DNA from: Candidatus Campbellbacteria bacterium CG10_big_fil_rev_8_21_14_0_10_35_52
Lineage (GTDB): Bacteria; Patescibacteriota; Minisyncoccia; Phycocordibacterales; UBA2163
Length of the DNA stretch: 12,187 nucleotides
Direction of reading: 5' to 3'
NCBI GenBank assembly: GCA_002778715.1
Contig: PFAA01000029.1
Span: forward strand, 2,861 to 15,047
Under the pieces are notes generated by a model that saw only the letters and a list, made by a program, of their open reading frames with translations, was not told where the DNA came from and did not search any database. The position numbers and the translations under genes were made by a program. The first letter of the stretch is position 1. Each line of letters opens with the position of its first letter. Positions 1 through 7,780 of the stretch are shown here, one piece after another.

Positions 1-138
1 CGGTATTATGGCGATAGCATTTGGCGTTAGTTGAAAAAACAGCATACTTCTGTCCCATATGGGACAATTTGGCGCTATTTAGTTATAATTTTGTAAAAAT
101 ATTTTGTATTTTAGGCATATAAAGGATATAATAAATAA
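1..138 (+). promoter_or_regulatory. Upstream region of thrS with palindrome and two candidate promoters
   Basis: No complete gene is visible here. The first 30 bases could be the tail of an upstream + strand gene, because two frames stop at 28-30 (TAG) and 32-34 (TGA), but there is too little to identify it. Candidate promoter P1 has TATAAT at 84-89 with GGGACA (four of six matches to the -35 consensus) at 61-66, spacer 17. Candidate P2 has TATAAT at 127-132 with a weak TTGTAT at 104-109, spacer 17. P1 would give a leader of about 43 nt. P2 would start transcription almost at the thrS ATG. AAAGGA at 121-126 is Shine-Dalgarno-like but 12 nt from the ATG, which is long. The choice between P1 and P2 is an inference. 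Confidence 0.5.
51..66. repeat. 16-bp perfect palindrome upstream of thrS
   Basis: TGTCCCATATGGGACA reads identically on both strands. Its right end coincides with the candidate -35 element of P1 (61-66), as expected for a dimeric repressor operator. As RNA it would form only a 6-bp stem with a 4-nt loop and no U-tract, so a terminator for an upstream gene is less likely. The words ATTTGGCG+TA at 20-29 and ATTTGGCGCTA near 67-77 lie on either side of it. The binding protein is unknown. Confidence 0.5.
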
Positions 139-1905
139 ATGAAATCAAAAAAATCAGATTCTAAAATAGATAACATTCGCCATTCGCTGGCTCATCTTCT
201 CGCTATGGCAGTTCTTGAAATGGATAATAAAACCAAGCTCGCTATAGGTCCAACCATAGAAAACGGCTTTTATTACGACTTTCAATTTAGTGATGGATTC
301 AAACTTACAAAAGAAGACCTGCCAAAACTTGAAAAGAAAATTAAACATTATATTAAACAAAATATTGAATTTAAACATTTTGAAATGTCGTCATATGACG
401 CGCGCGAAAAGTTCAAAAATGAGCCGTATAAATTGGAACTTATTGATAAAATTATTGAATGCGGAGAAAAATTAAGTTTTTATCAGTCGGGAGATTTCAT
501 TGACCTTTGCGCGGGAGAACATATAACATCAACGAAAGAAATTGACCAAAACGCATTCAAACTCACAAGTATAGCCGGCGCGTATTGGAGAGGAGATGAA
601 AAAAATAAAATGCTTACAAGAATTTACGGAGTCGCTTTTGAAAATAAAGCAAAACTTGATGAATATATGAAAATGCAAGAAGAAGCCGAGAAAAGAGACC
701 ATAGAAAACTCGGCAAAGAATTGGAGCTTTTCACATTTTCAGATGAAGTTGGAGCTGGACTGCCTCTATGGTTGCCAAAGGGAACTATTATCCGTAATGA
801 GCTTGAAAAATGGGCAAAAGAAACGGAAAAAAAATTCGGCTATCAGCATATAGTTACGCCTCACATAACTAAGAAAAAATTATATGAAATTTCAGGACAT
901 CTTCCATATTTTAAGGAAGATTTATACTCGCCTATTGATATAGAAGGAGAAGAATATTATTTAAAACCAATGAATTGTCCTCATACGCATATGATTTATA
1001 AAAGTAAAACAAGAAGTTATCGCGAACTGCCCCTGCGGTTCGCGGAATACGGAAGCGTATATAGATTTGAACGGTCTGGAACGCTCCATGGACTGATGAG
1101 AACGCGCGGATTTTGTCAAAATGACGCTCATATATATGTGCAACCGGAAAAAACAGTTGAAGAATTTATAAATGTGCTTAAAATGCACAAATATTATTAT
1201 GACATACTTGGTATAAAAGATTGGCGAATTACGCTTGGCGTAAGAAATAAAGAAAATATAAATGATAAATATCACGGAGACAATGAAATGTGGGAAAAAG
1301 CGGAAGAACTTACAAAATTGGCATTAGACAAGTCCGAGATAAAGTATGTTATTGAAGAAGGAGGCGCGGCGCATTACGGACCTAAAGCTGATATTGTCAT
1401 CAAATCCGCAATAGGCAAAGAATACGCAATAGGCACAGACCAATTAGATTTATATATGCCGAAAAGATTTAATCTTATTTATATAGATAAAGATGGCAAA
1501 GAAAAAATGCCTTATATTATACATCGCGCTCCGCTTGGCTCGCATGAGAGGATGGTCGGATTTTTAATAGAACATTTTGCCGGAGCTTTTCCTTTGTGGC
1601 TTTCTCCGGTCCAAGTTAAGATTTTACCGATAGCGGACGCTCATAAAGATTACGCGAAAGAAATATTTGAAAAATTAGAGGAAAATAATATTCGCGCCGA
1701 ACTAAATGATGAAAACGAAACGCTTAGCAAAAAAATCCGACAGGGAAAAATTGAAAAAGTTCCCTATATGCTTATTATCGGCGATAAAGAAATTGCCGAA
1801 AAAAAAATAACAGTTGAAAGCAGAGATAAAAAAGATTTTGGCTCGCAAAATATAGAAACTTTTATTGAAAAACTTAAAAAAGATATTGCGAATAGAACTC
1901 TTTAA
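139..1905 (+). CDS. thrS: Threonyl-tRNA synthetase, TGS-less form
   Basis: Cytoplasmic class II synthetase that charges tRNA-Thr with threonine using ATP. At 588 residues it is about 55 shorter than the E. coli enzyme, and the whole N-terminal TGS domain is missing. The protein begins directly at the editing domain: HSLAH (H15, H19) and C124-x3-H128 are the four residues that clear mis-charged serine. The catalytic core carries the zinc ligands C280, H331 and H462, motif 2 around 308-324, and motif 3 with R471 in LGSHER. The anticodon-binding domain fills roughly 490-588. All essential residues are present, so the enzyme should be active and able to edit. The ATG start is the first Met before the editing domain; TATAAT ends 6 nt before it. 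The gene is a single unit that converges on the membrane protein gene. Confidence 0.97.
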   Translation: MKSKKSDSKIDNIRHSLAHLLAMAVLEMDNKTKLAIGPTIENGFYYDFQFSDGFKLTKEDLPKLEKKIKHYIKQNIEFKHFEMSSYDAREKFKNEPYKLELIDKIIECGEKLSFYQSGDFIDLCAGEHITSTKEIDQNAFKLTSIAGAYWRGDEKNKMLTRIYGVAFENKAKLDEYMKMQEEAEKRDHRKLGKELELFTFSDEVGAGLPLWLPKGTIIRNELEKWAKETEKKFGYQHIVTPHITKKKLYEISGHLPYFKEDLYSPIDIEGEEYYLKPMNCPHTHMIYKSKTRSYRELPLRFAEYGSVYRFERSGTLHGLMRTRGFCQNDAHIYVQPEKTVEEFINVLKMHKYYYDILGIKDWRITLGVRNKENINDKYHGDNEMWEKAEELTKLALDKSEIKYVIEEGGAAHYGPKADIVIKSAIGKEYAIGTDQLDLYMPKRFNLIYIDKDGKEKMPYIIHRAPLGSHERMVGFLIEHFAGAFPLWLSPVQVKILPIADAHKDYAKEIFEKLEENNIRAELNDENETLSKKIRQGKIEKVPYMLIIGDKEIAEKKITVESRDKKDFGSQNIETFIEKLKKDIANRTL

Positions 1906-1921
1906 TTTAGCAATTATTCAA

Positions 1922-1945
1922 AATCTATAAAATATTTTATAGATT
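1922..1945. terminator. Palindrome between convergent thrS and membrane protein genes
   Basis: A perfect 24-nt palindrome with 12-nt arms (AATCTATAAAAT and its complement) starts 16 nt after the thrS stop. The stop codon of the - strand gene (1944-1946) lies partly inside it. It is AT-rich, with two G-C pairs per arm, and neither flank has a strong U-tract, so it would be a weak terminator. Its position between convergent genes suggests a shared bidirectional 3' end; this is an inference. Confidence 0.45.
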
Positions 1946-2474
1946 ATCTTCTGAATGTAAATAATAATATGATAAATGGTATAACAAGCCACCAAAATAG
2001 CATTGTTGCGGGTAAAAACAAAATATCAATCGGCGCGGCAAAGTCATAAATTAAAGTTATTGGAATAATATGATATGAAATCATAAGAAGAAGACCACCA
2101 CCTGCCGCCGCTAAAAATCCGTCATCAATAAATCGCTTAAAACCTGACGCCGAAAATTCTTCTACCATAAATTTCCCTATTATTATATTGAAAAATACAA
2201 CTATTATAAGAAAAAATACAATTTGAGAATATAAAATAGCTTTTTCTGATTCTGCGAAAAAAGAAAAAATTTGCGTATATGGAAAATATGAAAATACTGG
2301 TATTGCGACATAAAGAGAAAGAATAAGTGATATTATTTTATATTTGCCGTAATGCAAACCATACGCGAACAAAACTATAAAAACTGCGATTAAAATAATC
2401 GTATCAAGAGGTAAATTAGTAACAGAATTTAATGTATCTTTTGAGCTTATCAATAAATTTTGCGCTTTCTCCAT
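1944..2474 (-). CDS. Multi-pass membrane protein, possibly CvpA-like
   Basis: A 176-residue integral membrane protein that I cannot assign firmly. A short polar N-terminus is followed by about five hydrophobic segments near residues 23-41, 45-64, 80-100, 118-138 and 150-173, and it ends in a basic FRR. The pattern of LPLDTIILI before TM1, a short GLHYGKYK turn and TM2, then a GxxxG-like run (GFLAAAGGGLLL, 119-130), resembles the CvpA (colicin V production) family. No diagnostic residue settles this. It lies 115 nt downstream of dnaJ with no terminator between, so read-through is possible. Two candidate promoter elements of its own exist: an extended -10 (TGC before TATAAT) at 2571-2579, and TATAAT at 2482-2487, only 7 nt before the ATG. 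There is no Shine-Dalgarno. Confidence 0.75.
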   Translation of the reverse strand: MEKAQNLLISSKDTLNSVTNLPLDTIILIAVFIVLFAYGLHYGKYKIISLILSLYVAIPVFSYFPYTQIFSFFAESEKAILYSQIVFFLIIVVFFNIIIGKFMVEEFSASGFKRFIDDGFLAAAGGGLLLMISYHIIPITLIYDFAAPIDILFLPATMLFWWLVIPFIILLFTFRR

Positions 2475-2481
2475 AATATAA

Positions 2482-2579
2482 ATTATATAGCATATAAAAA
2501 CTTTTGCTCAGTTAACGATTGATGTAATTTGCTTGCATATCTTACTGCAGAAAAATATTTGTTAAAGTGAATTATAGCA
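2482..2579 (-). promoter_or_regulatory. Candidate promoters for the membrane protein gene
   Basis: On the - strand, TGC followed by TATAAT (2571-2579) forms an extended -10 just after the dnaJ stop and would give a leader of about 90 nt. A second TATAAT (2482-2487) sits 7 nt before the ATG and would give a leaderless transcript. Neither has a convincing -35. Apart from these elements I see nothing else in the 2475-2589 gap. Confidence 0.35.
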
Positions 2580-2589
2580 AATATAGATT

Positions 2590-3690
2590 TTATATTCCTT
2601 CTTTCTTCATCTCATCAACAAGCTTTTTCGCGTTTTTGGAGAGTTTTTTTGGAAGCGTAATATTTATTTTTATCAAAAGGTCTCCCCTTTTATTTCTGCT
2701 TGACGGAACACCTTTCCCTTTTACGCGAAGAATTTCACCAAATGAAACGCCTGCTGGTATTTTTATTTCAATATCGCCATCTAAAGTTTTTAGCGTATAA
2801 GTATTCCCCAGAAGCGCGTCTGATAATTTCACATTAAGAGTTGTTATTAAATTATTGCCCTCTTTTTTGAATATAGGGTCAGAGATTATATGAAGTTTTA
2901 TGTATAAATCTCCCGATATTCCGCCTGAAATTGCTTCGCCTCCTCCTGAGAGTCGTATCATTTCACCATTATTAACTCCGGACGGTATTGTGATTCTAAT
3001 TTCTTCTTCTTTTCGCAGAACGCCGTATCCTTTGCATTGATGACATTTTTCTTTAGGCACTTTACCCGTGCTATGACAATTATCACATTCGCGAACGCTT
3101 GTGATGGTTCCTAAAATTGAATTTTTGGTCTCGTGAATTTTGCCTTTTCCGTTACAGTTTTTGCATATATCCATTTCTGTTCCTTTTTCCGCTCCGCTTC
3201 CTCCGCAATCCGAGCATTGTGATACTTTTGTTAAAAGTACTTTTCGTTCGGTGCCGAATATCGCGTCGCGAAAAGGCACTTCAATATCAATTGAAATATC
3301 TCTTCCTCTTTTTACTTTTTGCCTTCTTCCGCCGCCAAAAATGTCTCCCAATCCGCCAAAAATGTCTCCCAGGTCAAAATCTTGTCCCGCAAATCCGGAG
3401 AAATCAAAACCTGACGCGCCGTTAAATCCTCCAAAATCTCCGAAACCTTGCTCCGCTCCGGCTCCTTGTTTACCACTTTCATTAAACACCCTGCCATACG
3501 CGTCATACTCTTGTCTTTTTTTTTCATTTGAAAGAACGCCGTATGCCTCGCTGATTTCTTTAAATTTAGCTTCATCTCCGCCTCTTTTGTCTGGATGATA
3601 TTTATGAGCAAGTTTTCTAAACGCTTTCTTTATATCGTCAGTATTTGCTTTTTTGTCAACTCCTAAAATTTGATAGTAATCTTTTGACAT
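2590..3690 (-). CDS. dnaJ: Chaperone DnaJ (Hsp40)
   Basis: Co-chaperone that delivers unfolded clients to DnaK and stimulates its ATPase. The 366 residues carry the complete type I architecture. The J-domain spans residues 1-68, with the HPD tripeptide at 32-34. A Gly/Phe-rich linker covers about 73-121 with repeated GFG, DIFGG motifs. The zinc domain has all four CxxC pairs (C159/C162, C176/C179, C202/C205, C216/C219). A C-terminal beta-sandwich client-binding domain runs from about 225 to 350. The third zinc repeat ends CHSTG instead of CxGxG, a mild variation. Unlike the usual dnaK-dnaJ pair with a short gap, it is 258 nt from dnaK, behind a terminator, with its own promoter. There is no Shine-Dalgarno, and TATAAT lies 9 nt before the ATG. 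Confidence 0.97.
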   Translation of the reverse strand: MSKDYYQILGVDKKANTDDIKKAFRKLAHKYHPDKRGGDEAKFKEISEAYGVLSNEKKRQEYDAYGRVFNESGKQGAGAEQGFGDFGGFNGASGFDFSGFAGQDFDLGDIFGGLGDIFGGGRRQKVKRGRDISIDIEVPFRDAIFGTERKVLLTKVSQCSDCGGSGAEKGTEMDICKNCNGKGKIHETKNSILGTITSVRECDNCHSTGKVPKEKCHQCKGYGVLRKEEEIRITIPSGVNNGEMIRLSGGGEAISGGISGDLYIKLHIISDPIFKKEGNNLITTLNVKLSDALLGNTYTLKTLDGDIEIKIPAGVSFGEILRVKGKGVPSSRNKRGDLLIKINITLPKKLSKNAKKLVDEMKKEGI

Positions 3691-3723
3691 AAAATTAGAA
3701 TTATAAATTACTTTTATATATAA

Positions 3724-3752
3724 AGAATAACAAATTTAAAAATAAAAATCAA
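3724..3752 (-). promoter_or_regulatory. dnaJ promoter
   Basis: On the - strand, TTGATT (3747-3752), a 17-nt spacer and TATTCT (3724-3729) preceded by TG one base upstream form an extended -10 promoter. It would start near 3717, leaving a leader of about 27 nt. A competing TATAAT at 3700-3705 would start transcription at or next to the ATG. Either way dnaJ can be transcribed independently of dnaK. Confidence 0.5.
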
Positions 3753-3843
3753 GTATCCCTCTCGATATTGACCGCCACTCAACGCTATTAAGGATTTTTG
3801 ATTTAATGACCATGATTTTATTTATATGCGCAAGTATTAAAAA

Positions 3844-3863
3844 TCATACGATATATCGTATGA
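3844..3863. repeat. 20-bp perfect palindrome between dnaK and dnaJ
   Basis: TCATACGATATATCGTATGA is a perfect two-fold symmetric site. It lies 20 nt past the dnaK terminator and about 90 nt upstream of the dnaJ -35 element. No U-tract follows on either strand, so it looks like a protein-binding site and not a terminator. It is not the CIRCE heat-shock element (TTAGCACTC-N9-GAGTGCTAA). Its binding factor is unknown. Confidence 0.45.
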
Positions 3864-3882
3864 AATTATGAAATGAAGAAAG

Positions 3883-3915
3883 AATAAAAAAATCAGACAA
3901 TAAATTGTCCGATTT
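3883..3915 (-). terminator. Rho-independent terminator after dnaK
   Basis: Read on the - strand, the arms AAATCGGACAA (3905-3915) and TTGTCTGATTT (3890-3900) form an 11-bp stem around a 4-nt loop. They are followed at once by a T-run (seven T in all, then ATT). One pair is G-U on this strand but would be an A-C mismatch on the other, so the hairpin is built for - strand RNA. It starts 33 nt after the dnaK stop and ends the long infA-dnaK run. Confidence 0.85.
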
Positions 3916-3948
3916 ATTTTATATGTGTAATTTATCGCGAATTAGATT

Positions 3949-5877
3949 TTATTTGTCATTTAAATTTTGGTCATCTTTTTTATCTTCATCTTTCTTTTCT
4001 TTAAACTCCGCTTCGCGGACATTTCCTTCTTTATTTTCCGTTTGCGTCTGTTCCCCGCCTTGCGGCTGTTGTGGTTGAGCTTTTGCTATCGCTTCTCCTA
4101 TTTTCTGCATTTCTTTTGATAATTCTTCGCTTGCGGATTTAATAGCTTGAGTATCGTTTCCATCTTTTACTTTTTTAAGCTCCTCAATTTTATTCTGAAC
4201 TCCATTTTTTATATCTTCGCTTATTTTTCCTTCGGCGTCTTTAAGAGCTTTTTCCGCTGTATAAATAATCTGTTCCGCGAAATTGCGCGCTTCTATGGTT
4301 TCTTTTTTCTTAACATCCTCGCTCTCATGTATTTGCGCGTCTTTTTTCATTTTTTCAATATCCGCTTCCGTCAATCCCGAGCTTGCTTCAATTTTAATTG
4401 ACTGTTCTTTGCCGCTTAATTTATCTTTTGCTTTTACATTCAAAATTCCGTTCGCGTCAACATCAAAAGACACCTCTATTTGCGGAACGCCTCTTGGAGA
4501 CGGCGGAATGCCGTCCAAAATAAATCTTCCCAAACTTTTATTGTCTGTCGCCATTGGGCGTTCGCCCTGCACAATATGTATTTCAACCGATGTTTGATTG
4601 TCAATCGCTGTTGAGAAAACCTGCGATTTTGATGTTGGAATGGTAGAATTTTTATCAATTAATTTTGTCGCGACAGAGCCAAGCGTTTCAATACCGAGCG
4701 AAAGCGGAATAACATCAAGCAAAAGCACATCTTTTACATCACCCTGCATAATTCCCGCCTGAATAGCAGCGCCGAGCGCGACGACTTCGTCAGGGTTAAT
4801 TGATTTATTCGGTTCTTTCCCGAATAAATCTTTTACGGCTTTTGAAATAGCTGGCATTCGCGTCTGTCCGCCGACAAGAATTATTTCATTGATATCGCTT
4901 ATGCCGAATGGAGACGCTTTCATCGCGCGGTTTGTAATCTCTATTGAACGGTCAATAAATTCTCTCGCGAGTTCTTCAAGAGTCGCTCTTGTCATTTTAA
5001 GCAATAAGTGTTTTGGACCTGATGAATCCGATGTTATAAAAGGAATGTTTATTTCAGTTTCTGTTGTTGATGAAAGTTCATGCTTTGCTTTTTCCGCCGC
5101 TTCGTCAAGCCGTTGAAGAGCAAGCGAATCCGTTGTTATGTTTATACCGCTTTCTTTCTTGAATTCGTTTGCAATCCATTTAATTATTTTTTGGTCAATG
5201 TCTCTTCCTCCCATATGAGAATCTCCGTCTGTTGATTTTACTTCTATAACACCGTCTCCTATTTCAAGAATTGATATATCAAAAGTGCCTCCGCCAAAAT
5301 CAAAGACGACTATTTTCTCGTCTTTCTTTTTATTAAAACCATAAGCGAGAGCCGCCGCCGTCGGTTCATTTATAATCCTTTTTACATCAAGACCCGCTAT
5401 TTTACCGGCATCTTTTGTCGCTTTCCTTTGTGAATCATTAAAATATGCCGGGACTGTAATAACGGCTTCATTTATTTTATAGCCAAGCCGCGCTTCCACG
5501 TCATTCTTAAGTTTCTGTAAAATCATCGCTGATATTTCTTCAGGTCTGTATTCTTTACCTCCAAGATTTACAAGCACGCCGCCATCGGATGATTTTGAAA
5601 TATCAAATGGCGCGGTTTTTTCGTCTTTTTGTATTTCGGCGTCTTCAAACCTGTGTCCAATGTATCGCTTTATGCCAAAAATAGTATTTTTTGGATTTGT
5701 TACCGCTTGTCTTTTTGCAATCAATCCGACTAATCGTTCTTTTGTTTTTGAAATGGCAACTATGGATGGAGTAGTTCTCACGCCTTCTGCGTTTTCTATA
5801 ATAATCGGCTCGCCGCCTTCAATAATCGCCATTGCTGAATTTGTCGTGCCTAAATCTATACCTAAAAATTTTGACAT
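3949..5877 (-). CDS. dnaK: Chaperone DnaK (Hsp70)
   Basis: ATP-driven Hsp70 that binds exposed hydrophobic peptides and cycles with DnaJ and GrpE. The 642 residues are full length. The nucleotide-binding domain (about 1-380) has DLGTTNS at 8-14, catalytic K70, the phosphate loop [10 protein letters not shown] at 191-200 and the adenosine motif LVGGQTRMP at 334-342. The interdomain linker DVLLLDV is at 383-389. The beta substrate-binding domain spans about 390-505 and the helical lid about 506-600. A Gln-rich, then acidic/basic, disordered tail ends with the usual EAEF-type motif at 622-625. The linker continues DVIPLSLG where most DnaKs have DVTPLSLG, a conservative oddity. It starts 22 nt after grpE. 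No Shine-Dalgarno is seen; an exact TATAAT lies 7 nt before the ATG. Confidence 0.98.
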   Translation of the reverse strand: MSKFLGIDLGTTNSAMAIIEGGEPIIIENAEGVRTTPSIVAISKTKERLVGLIAKRQAVTNPKNTIFGIKRYIGHRFEDAEIQKDEKTAPFDISKSSDGGVLVNLGGKEYRPEEISAMILQKLKNDVEARLGYKINEAVITVPAYFNDSQRKATKDAGKIAGLDVKRIINEPTAAALAYGFNKKKDEKIVVFDFGGGTFDISILEIGDGVIEVKSTDGDSHMGGRDIDQKIIKWIANEFKKESGINITTDSLALQRLDEAAEKAKHELSSTTETEINIPFITSDSSGPKHLLLKMTRATLEELAREFIDRSIEITNRAMKASPFGISDINEIILVGGQTRMPAISKAVKDLFGKEPNKSINPDEVVALGAAIQAGIMQGDVKDVLLLDVIPLSLGIETLGSVATKLIDKNSTIPTSKSQVFSTAIDNQTSVEIHIVQGERPMATDNKSLGRFILDGIPPSPRGVPQIEVSFDVDANGILNVKAKDKLSGKEQSIKIEASSGLTEADIEKMKKDAQIHESEDVKKKETIEARNFAEQIIYTAEKALKDAEGKISEDIKNGVQNKIEELKKVKDGNDTQAIKSASEELSKEMQKIGEAIAKAQPQQPQGGEQTQTENKEGNVREAEFKEKKDEDKKDDQNLNDK

Positions 5878-5899
5878 AATATTTATTATAAATTATCTA

Positions 5900-6508
5900 T
5901 TAATCTTCTTTTTTATTTTGTTCATATTTACCAACTTTTACTTTTGCCGCGCGAATCACTTTATCGTTAAATATATATCCCTTCCCCATAACATCAATAA
6001 CTTTATTATCATCGTCTTTTTTGATTACGGCTATCGTCTCTACTGAATCATGACGAATTGGGTCAAATTCTTCTTCAAGAGGGTTAAATTGTTTAAGTCC
6101 GTGATTTTCCAAAATCCCGAGTAATTGCGAATATATATGCTCTATGCCAATCCTCCAATTTTTATCAACGCTCTCCCAAACATTTTTATTCGCAAAAGCC
6201 ATATCAAAATTATCAATCGTGGTAAGTAAATCTAATATCAAACCCTCTTTTGCAAATAATACAAGCAATGCCCGGGATTCTTCTTCTTTCTTTTTATTAT
6301 TTATAAAATCGGCTTTTATCCTCTGCCAGCCGTCAAGATATTCTTGTTTTTCCTCAATGCATTTTTTAAGTTTTTCTCTAAATTTTTTTATAATATCCAC
6401 AGAAGTGATATCCGCCACATCTTCATTCTTTTCAAAAACTATATCATCGTAATTTATTTCTGCTTCTTTGTCAATATTTTTTTTATCTGTTTTTTGTTTT
6501 TTTTCCAT
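5900..6508 (-). CDS. grpE: Nucleotide exchange factor GrpE
   Basis: Dimeric exchange factor that releases ADP from DnaK. The 202 residues have a charged, disordered N-terminus (1-33) and a long coiled-coil helix (about 35-80, ending in KADFINNKKK). A helical bundle follows (about 80-140, with LLTTIDNFDMAF), then the C-terminal beta domain that contacts DnaK, ending in GKGYIFNDKVIRAAKVKVGKY (about 175-195), the family signature. It lies between rpsI (46 nt upstream) and dnaK (22 nt downstream) on the same strand with no terminator on either side, so it is probably part of the ribosomal transcript. No CIRCE element or hrcA gene precedes it, unlike many bacteria. No Shine-Dalgarno; a TATTTT lies 5 nt before the ATG. 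Confidence 0.95.
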   Translation of the reverse strand: MEKKQKTDKKNIDKEAEINYDDIVFEKNEDVADITSVDIIKKFREKLKKCIEEKQEYLDGWQRIKADFINNKKKEEESRALLVLFAKEGLILDLLTTIDNFDMAFANKNVWESVDKNWRIGIEHIYSQLLGILENHGLKQFNPLEEEFDPIRHDSVETIAVIKKDDDNKVIDVMGKGYIFNDKVIRAAKVKVGKYEQNKKED

Positions 6509-6554
6509 AAATTAAAATACTTTCAAAAAATACACAATAGCGTAAATTTGTTTT

Positions 6555-7001
6555 TTATCTCTTGCTCCATTGAGACGCTTTTCTTGCTTTTTTAAGTCCA
6601 GGCTTCTTTCGTTCCACTTCTCTGGAATCGCGTTTAAGATACCCTTCTTTTTTTAAAATTCCTCTAAGTTCTTTGTCATAAATAATAAGAGTTCTTGATA
6701 TACCGAGAACAATTGCGTCTGATTGCGCCGATACGCCTCCGCCGTTAACATGAACCGTGATTTTAAACTTTTGCGGAATATTTACCAATTCAAACACTCT
6801 TTCTATATTTTTACGCAATTCATTTATTTTAAAATAATCATTAATATCTCTGTCGTTTATCTCAAACGAATACTTATTAGCAAGAAAAATTCTCACTCTG
6901 GCAATAGCGGATTTTCTTCTTCCGACAGATTCAATATATTGCCCGTTTTTAAGAGCTGTCGTTTTATTATTTTCTATTTTTTCTAATGTTATTTCTTTCA
7001 T
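6555..7001 (-). CDS. rpsI: 30S ribosomal protein S9
   Basis: Small-subunit protein whose C-terminal tail reaches toward the P-site tRNA. The 148 residues contain the S9 hallmarks: GRRKSAIARVRIF at 27-39, VNGGGVSAQSDA at 85-96, and a basic C-terminus ending exactly in SKR, the residues that approach tRNA. An extra stretch of about 20 residues precedes the GRRK motif, compared with E. coli S9; no later in-frame Met would remove it without damaging the fold. It follows rplM by 13 nt, the normal rplM-rpsI pairing. There is no Shine-Dalgarno. Confidence 0.96.
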   Translation of the reverse strand: MKEITLEKIENNKTTALKNGQYIESVGRRKSAIARVRIFLANKYSFEINDRDINDYFKINELRKNIERVFELVNIPQKFKITVHVNGGGVSAQSDAIVLGISRTLIIYDKELRGILKKEGYLKRDSREVERKKPGLKKARKASQWSKR

Positions 7002-7014
7002 AAGATATTTTAAA

Positions 7015-7362
7015 TTATTCTTCTATAATGAGCTGTTTCATCATTTTTGGTCTTAATTTATTACTTGGAAGCATTCCATATACGGCCTTTTTTATGACTT
7101 CGCTATTGCCTTTTCTCAATATAAGTTTTCCCATTTTTTCTTTCTGTAAGCCGCCGGGGTATCCTGTATAATGAGTGTAAATTTTACCGGATTTTTTTGC
7201 GTCTGTTATTTTAAGTTTTGACGCATTTTTAATAACAACTTCAACGGTCGGTATCTTGTTTTTCGCGTATAACACACTATCTTTGCCCATAAGTAAAGAC
7301 GCCGCTTTAGTCGCAATTCTTCCCAATTTTTCTCCTTCTGCGTTTATTTCTATTTTTTTCAT
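7015..7362 (-). CDS. rplM: 50S ribosomal protein L13, short form
   Basis: Large-subunit protein that binds early in 23S rRNA assembly. At 115 residues it is well short of the usual 140 or so. It begins at the INAEGEKLGRIATKAASLLMGK segment, without the 12-15 residues that usually precede it, and ends soon after AVYGMLPSNKLRPKMMKQLIIEE, without the usual tail. The core signature YTGYPGGLQ (about 65-73) is intact. The start is fixed by overlap with rplQ: TAATG shares one base between the rplQ stop and the rplM ATG, a classic arrangement for translational coupling. Reduced ribosomal proteins are common in Patescibacteria, so I read this as lineage-specific trimming and not a broken gene. Confidence 0.94.
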   Translation of the reverse strand: MKKIEINAEGEKLGRIATKAASLLMGKDSVLYAKNKIPTVEVVIKNASKLKITDAKKSGKIYTHYTGYPGGLQKEKMGKLILRKGNSEVIKKAVYGMLPSNKLRPKMMKQLIIEE

Positions 7363-7715
7363 TATACAAATTCTATTATCACCTCTTTGCCCGCGTCCCC
7401 CGTTCTTGTTTTGATTTTTGTAATTCTCGTATATCCCCCATTTCTCTCTTTATATTTTGGAGCAAGTGTATCAAATAATTTCACGGTTGCAACACTATTT
7501 CCGCCAAGACGGCTTGATATAATGCGACGCGACGCAAGAGTGTCGGTCTTGCTTTTTGAAATAAGTTTTTCAACAAATGAACGAAGAGTTTTTGCTTTGG
7601 TCTCCGTCGTCTTTATCTTGCCATGTAAAATCAAAGAACGCGAAATAGACCTTAAGAGCGCTTTTCTCTGTTTTGTTACTCGTCCAAATTTTTTATTTTT
7701 ATTATGATGTCTCAT
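7362..7715 (-). CDS. rplQ: 50S ribosomal protein L17
   Basis: Large-subunit protein near the exit tunnel. The 117 residues start with the typical MRHHNKNKKFGR, followed by LRSISRSLILHGKIKTTETKAK and the conserved RNGGYTRI at 91-98. The length is close to the core of the family. It sits directly after rpoA (65-nt gap), the classic alpha-operon position, and overlaps the rplM start by one base in a TAATG. No Shine-Dalgarno is visible upstream of its ATG. Confidence 0.97.
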   Translation of the reverse strand: MRHHNKNKKFGRVTKQRKALLRSISRSLILHGKIKTTETKAKTLRSFVEKLISKSKTDTLASRRIISSRLGGNSVATVKLFDTLAPKYKERNGGYTRITKIKTRTGDAGKEVIIEFV

Positions 7716-7780
7716 ACTTAAAACTTAAAATAAAGAATATAAATCAATGATATGAATTTTATTGTTTTGCGTTTTTAGTT

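Noticed and set aside
1..138. T-box riboswitch before thrS
   Set aside because: The leader is too short and lacks the conserved T-box sequence and antiterminator.
3140..3598. 152-residue + strand ORF opposite dnaJ
   Set aside because: It is the antisense shadow of a certain gene, low in complexity and without any start signals. The same applies to other long antisense frames opposite dnaK, rpsI and rplQ.
3736..3813. 25-codon - strand ORF upstream of dnaJ (starts MVIKSKILNSVEW)
   Set aside because: It overlaps the dnaJ -35 element, has no Shine-Dalgarno or promoter of its own and resembles nothing known; an ORF of this length is expected by chance.
3691..3948. CIRCE/HrcA heat-shock element
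   Set aside because: CACTC occurs at 3776-3780 but no matching GAGTGCTAA arm is present at the right spacing.
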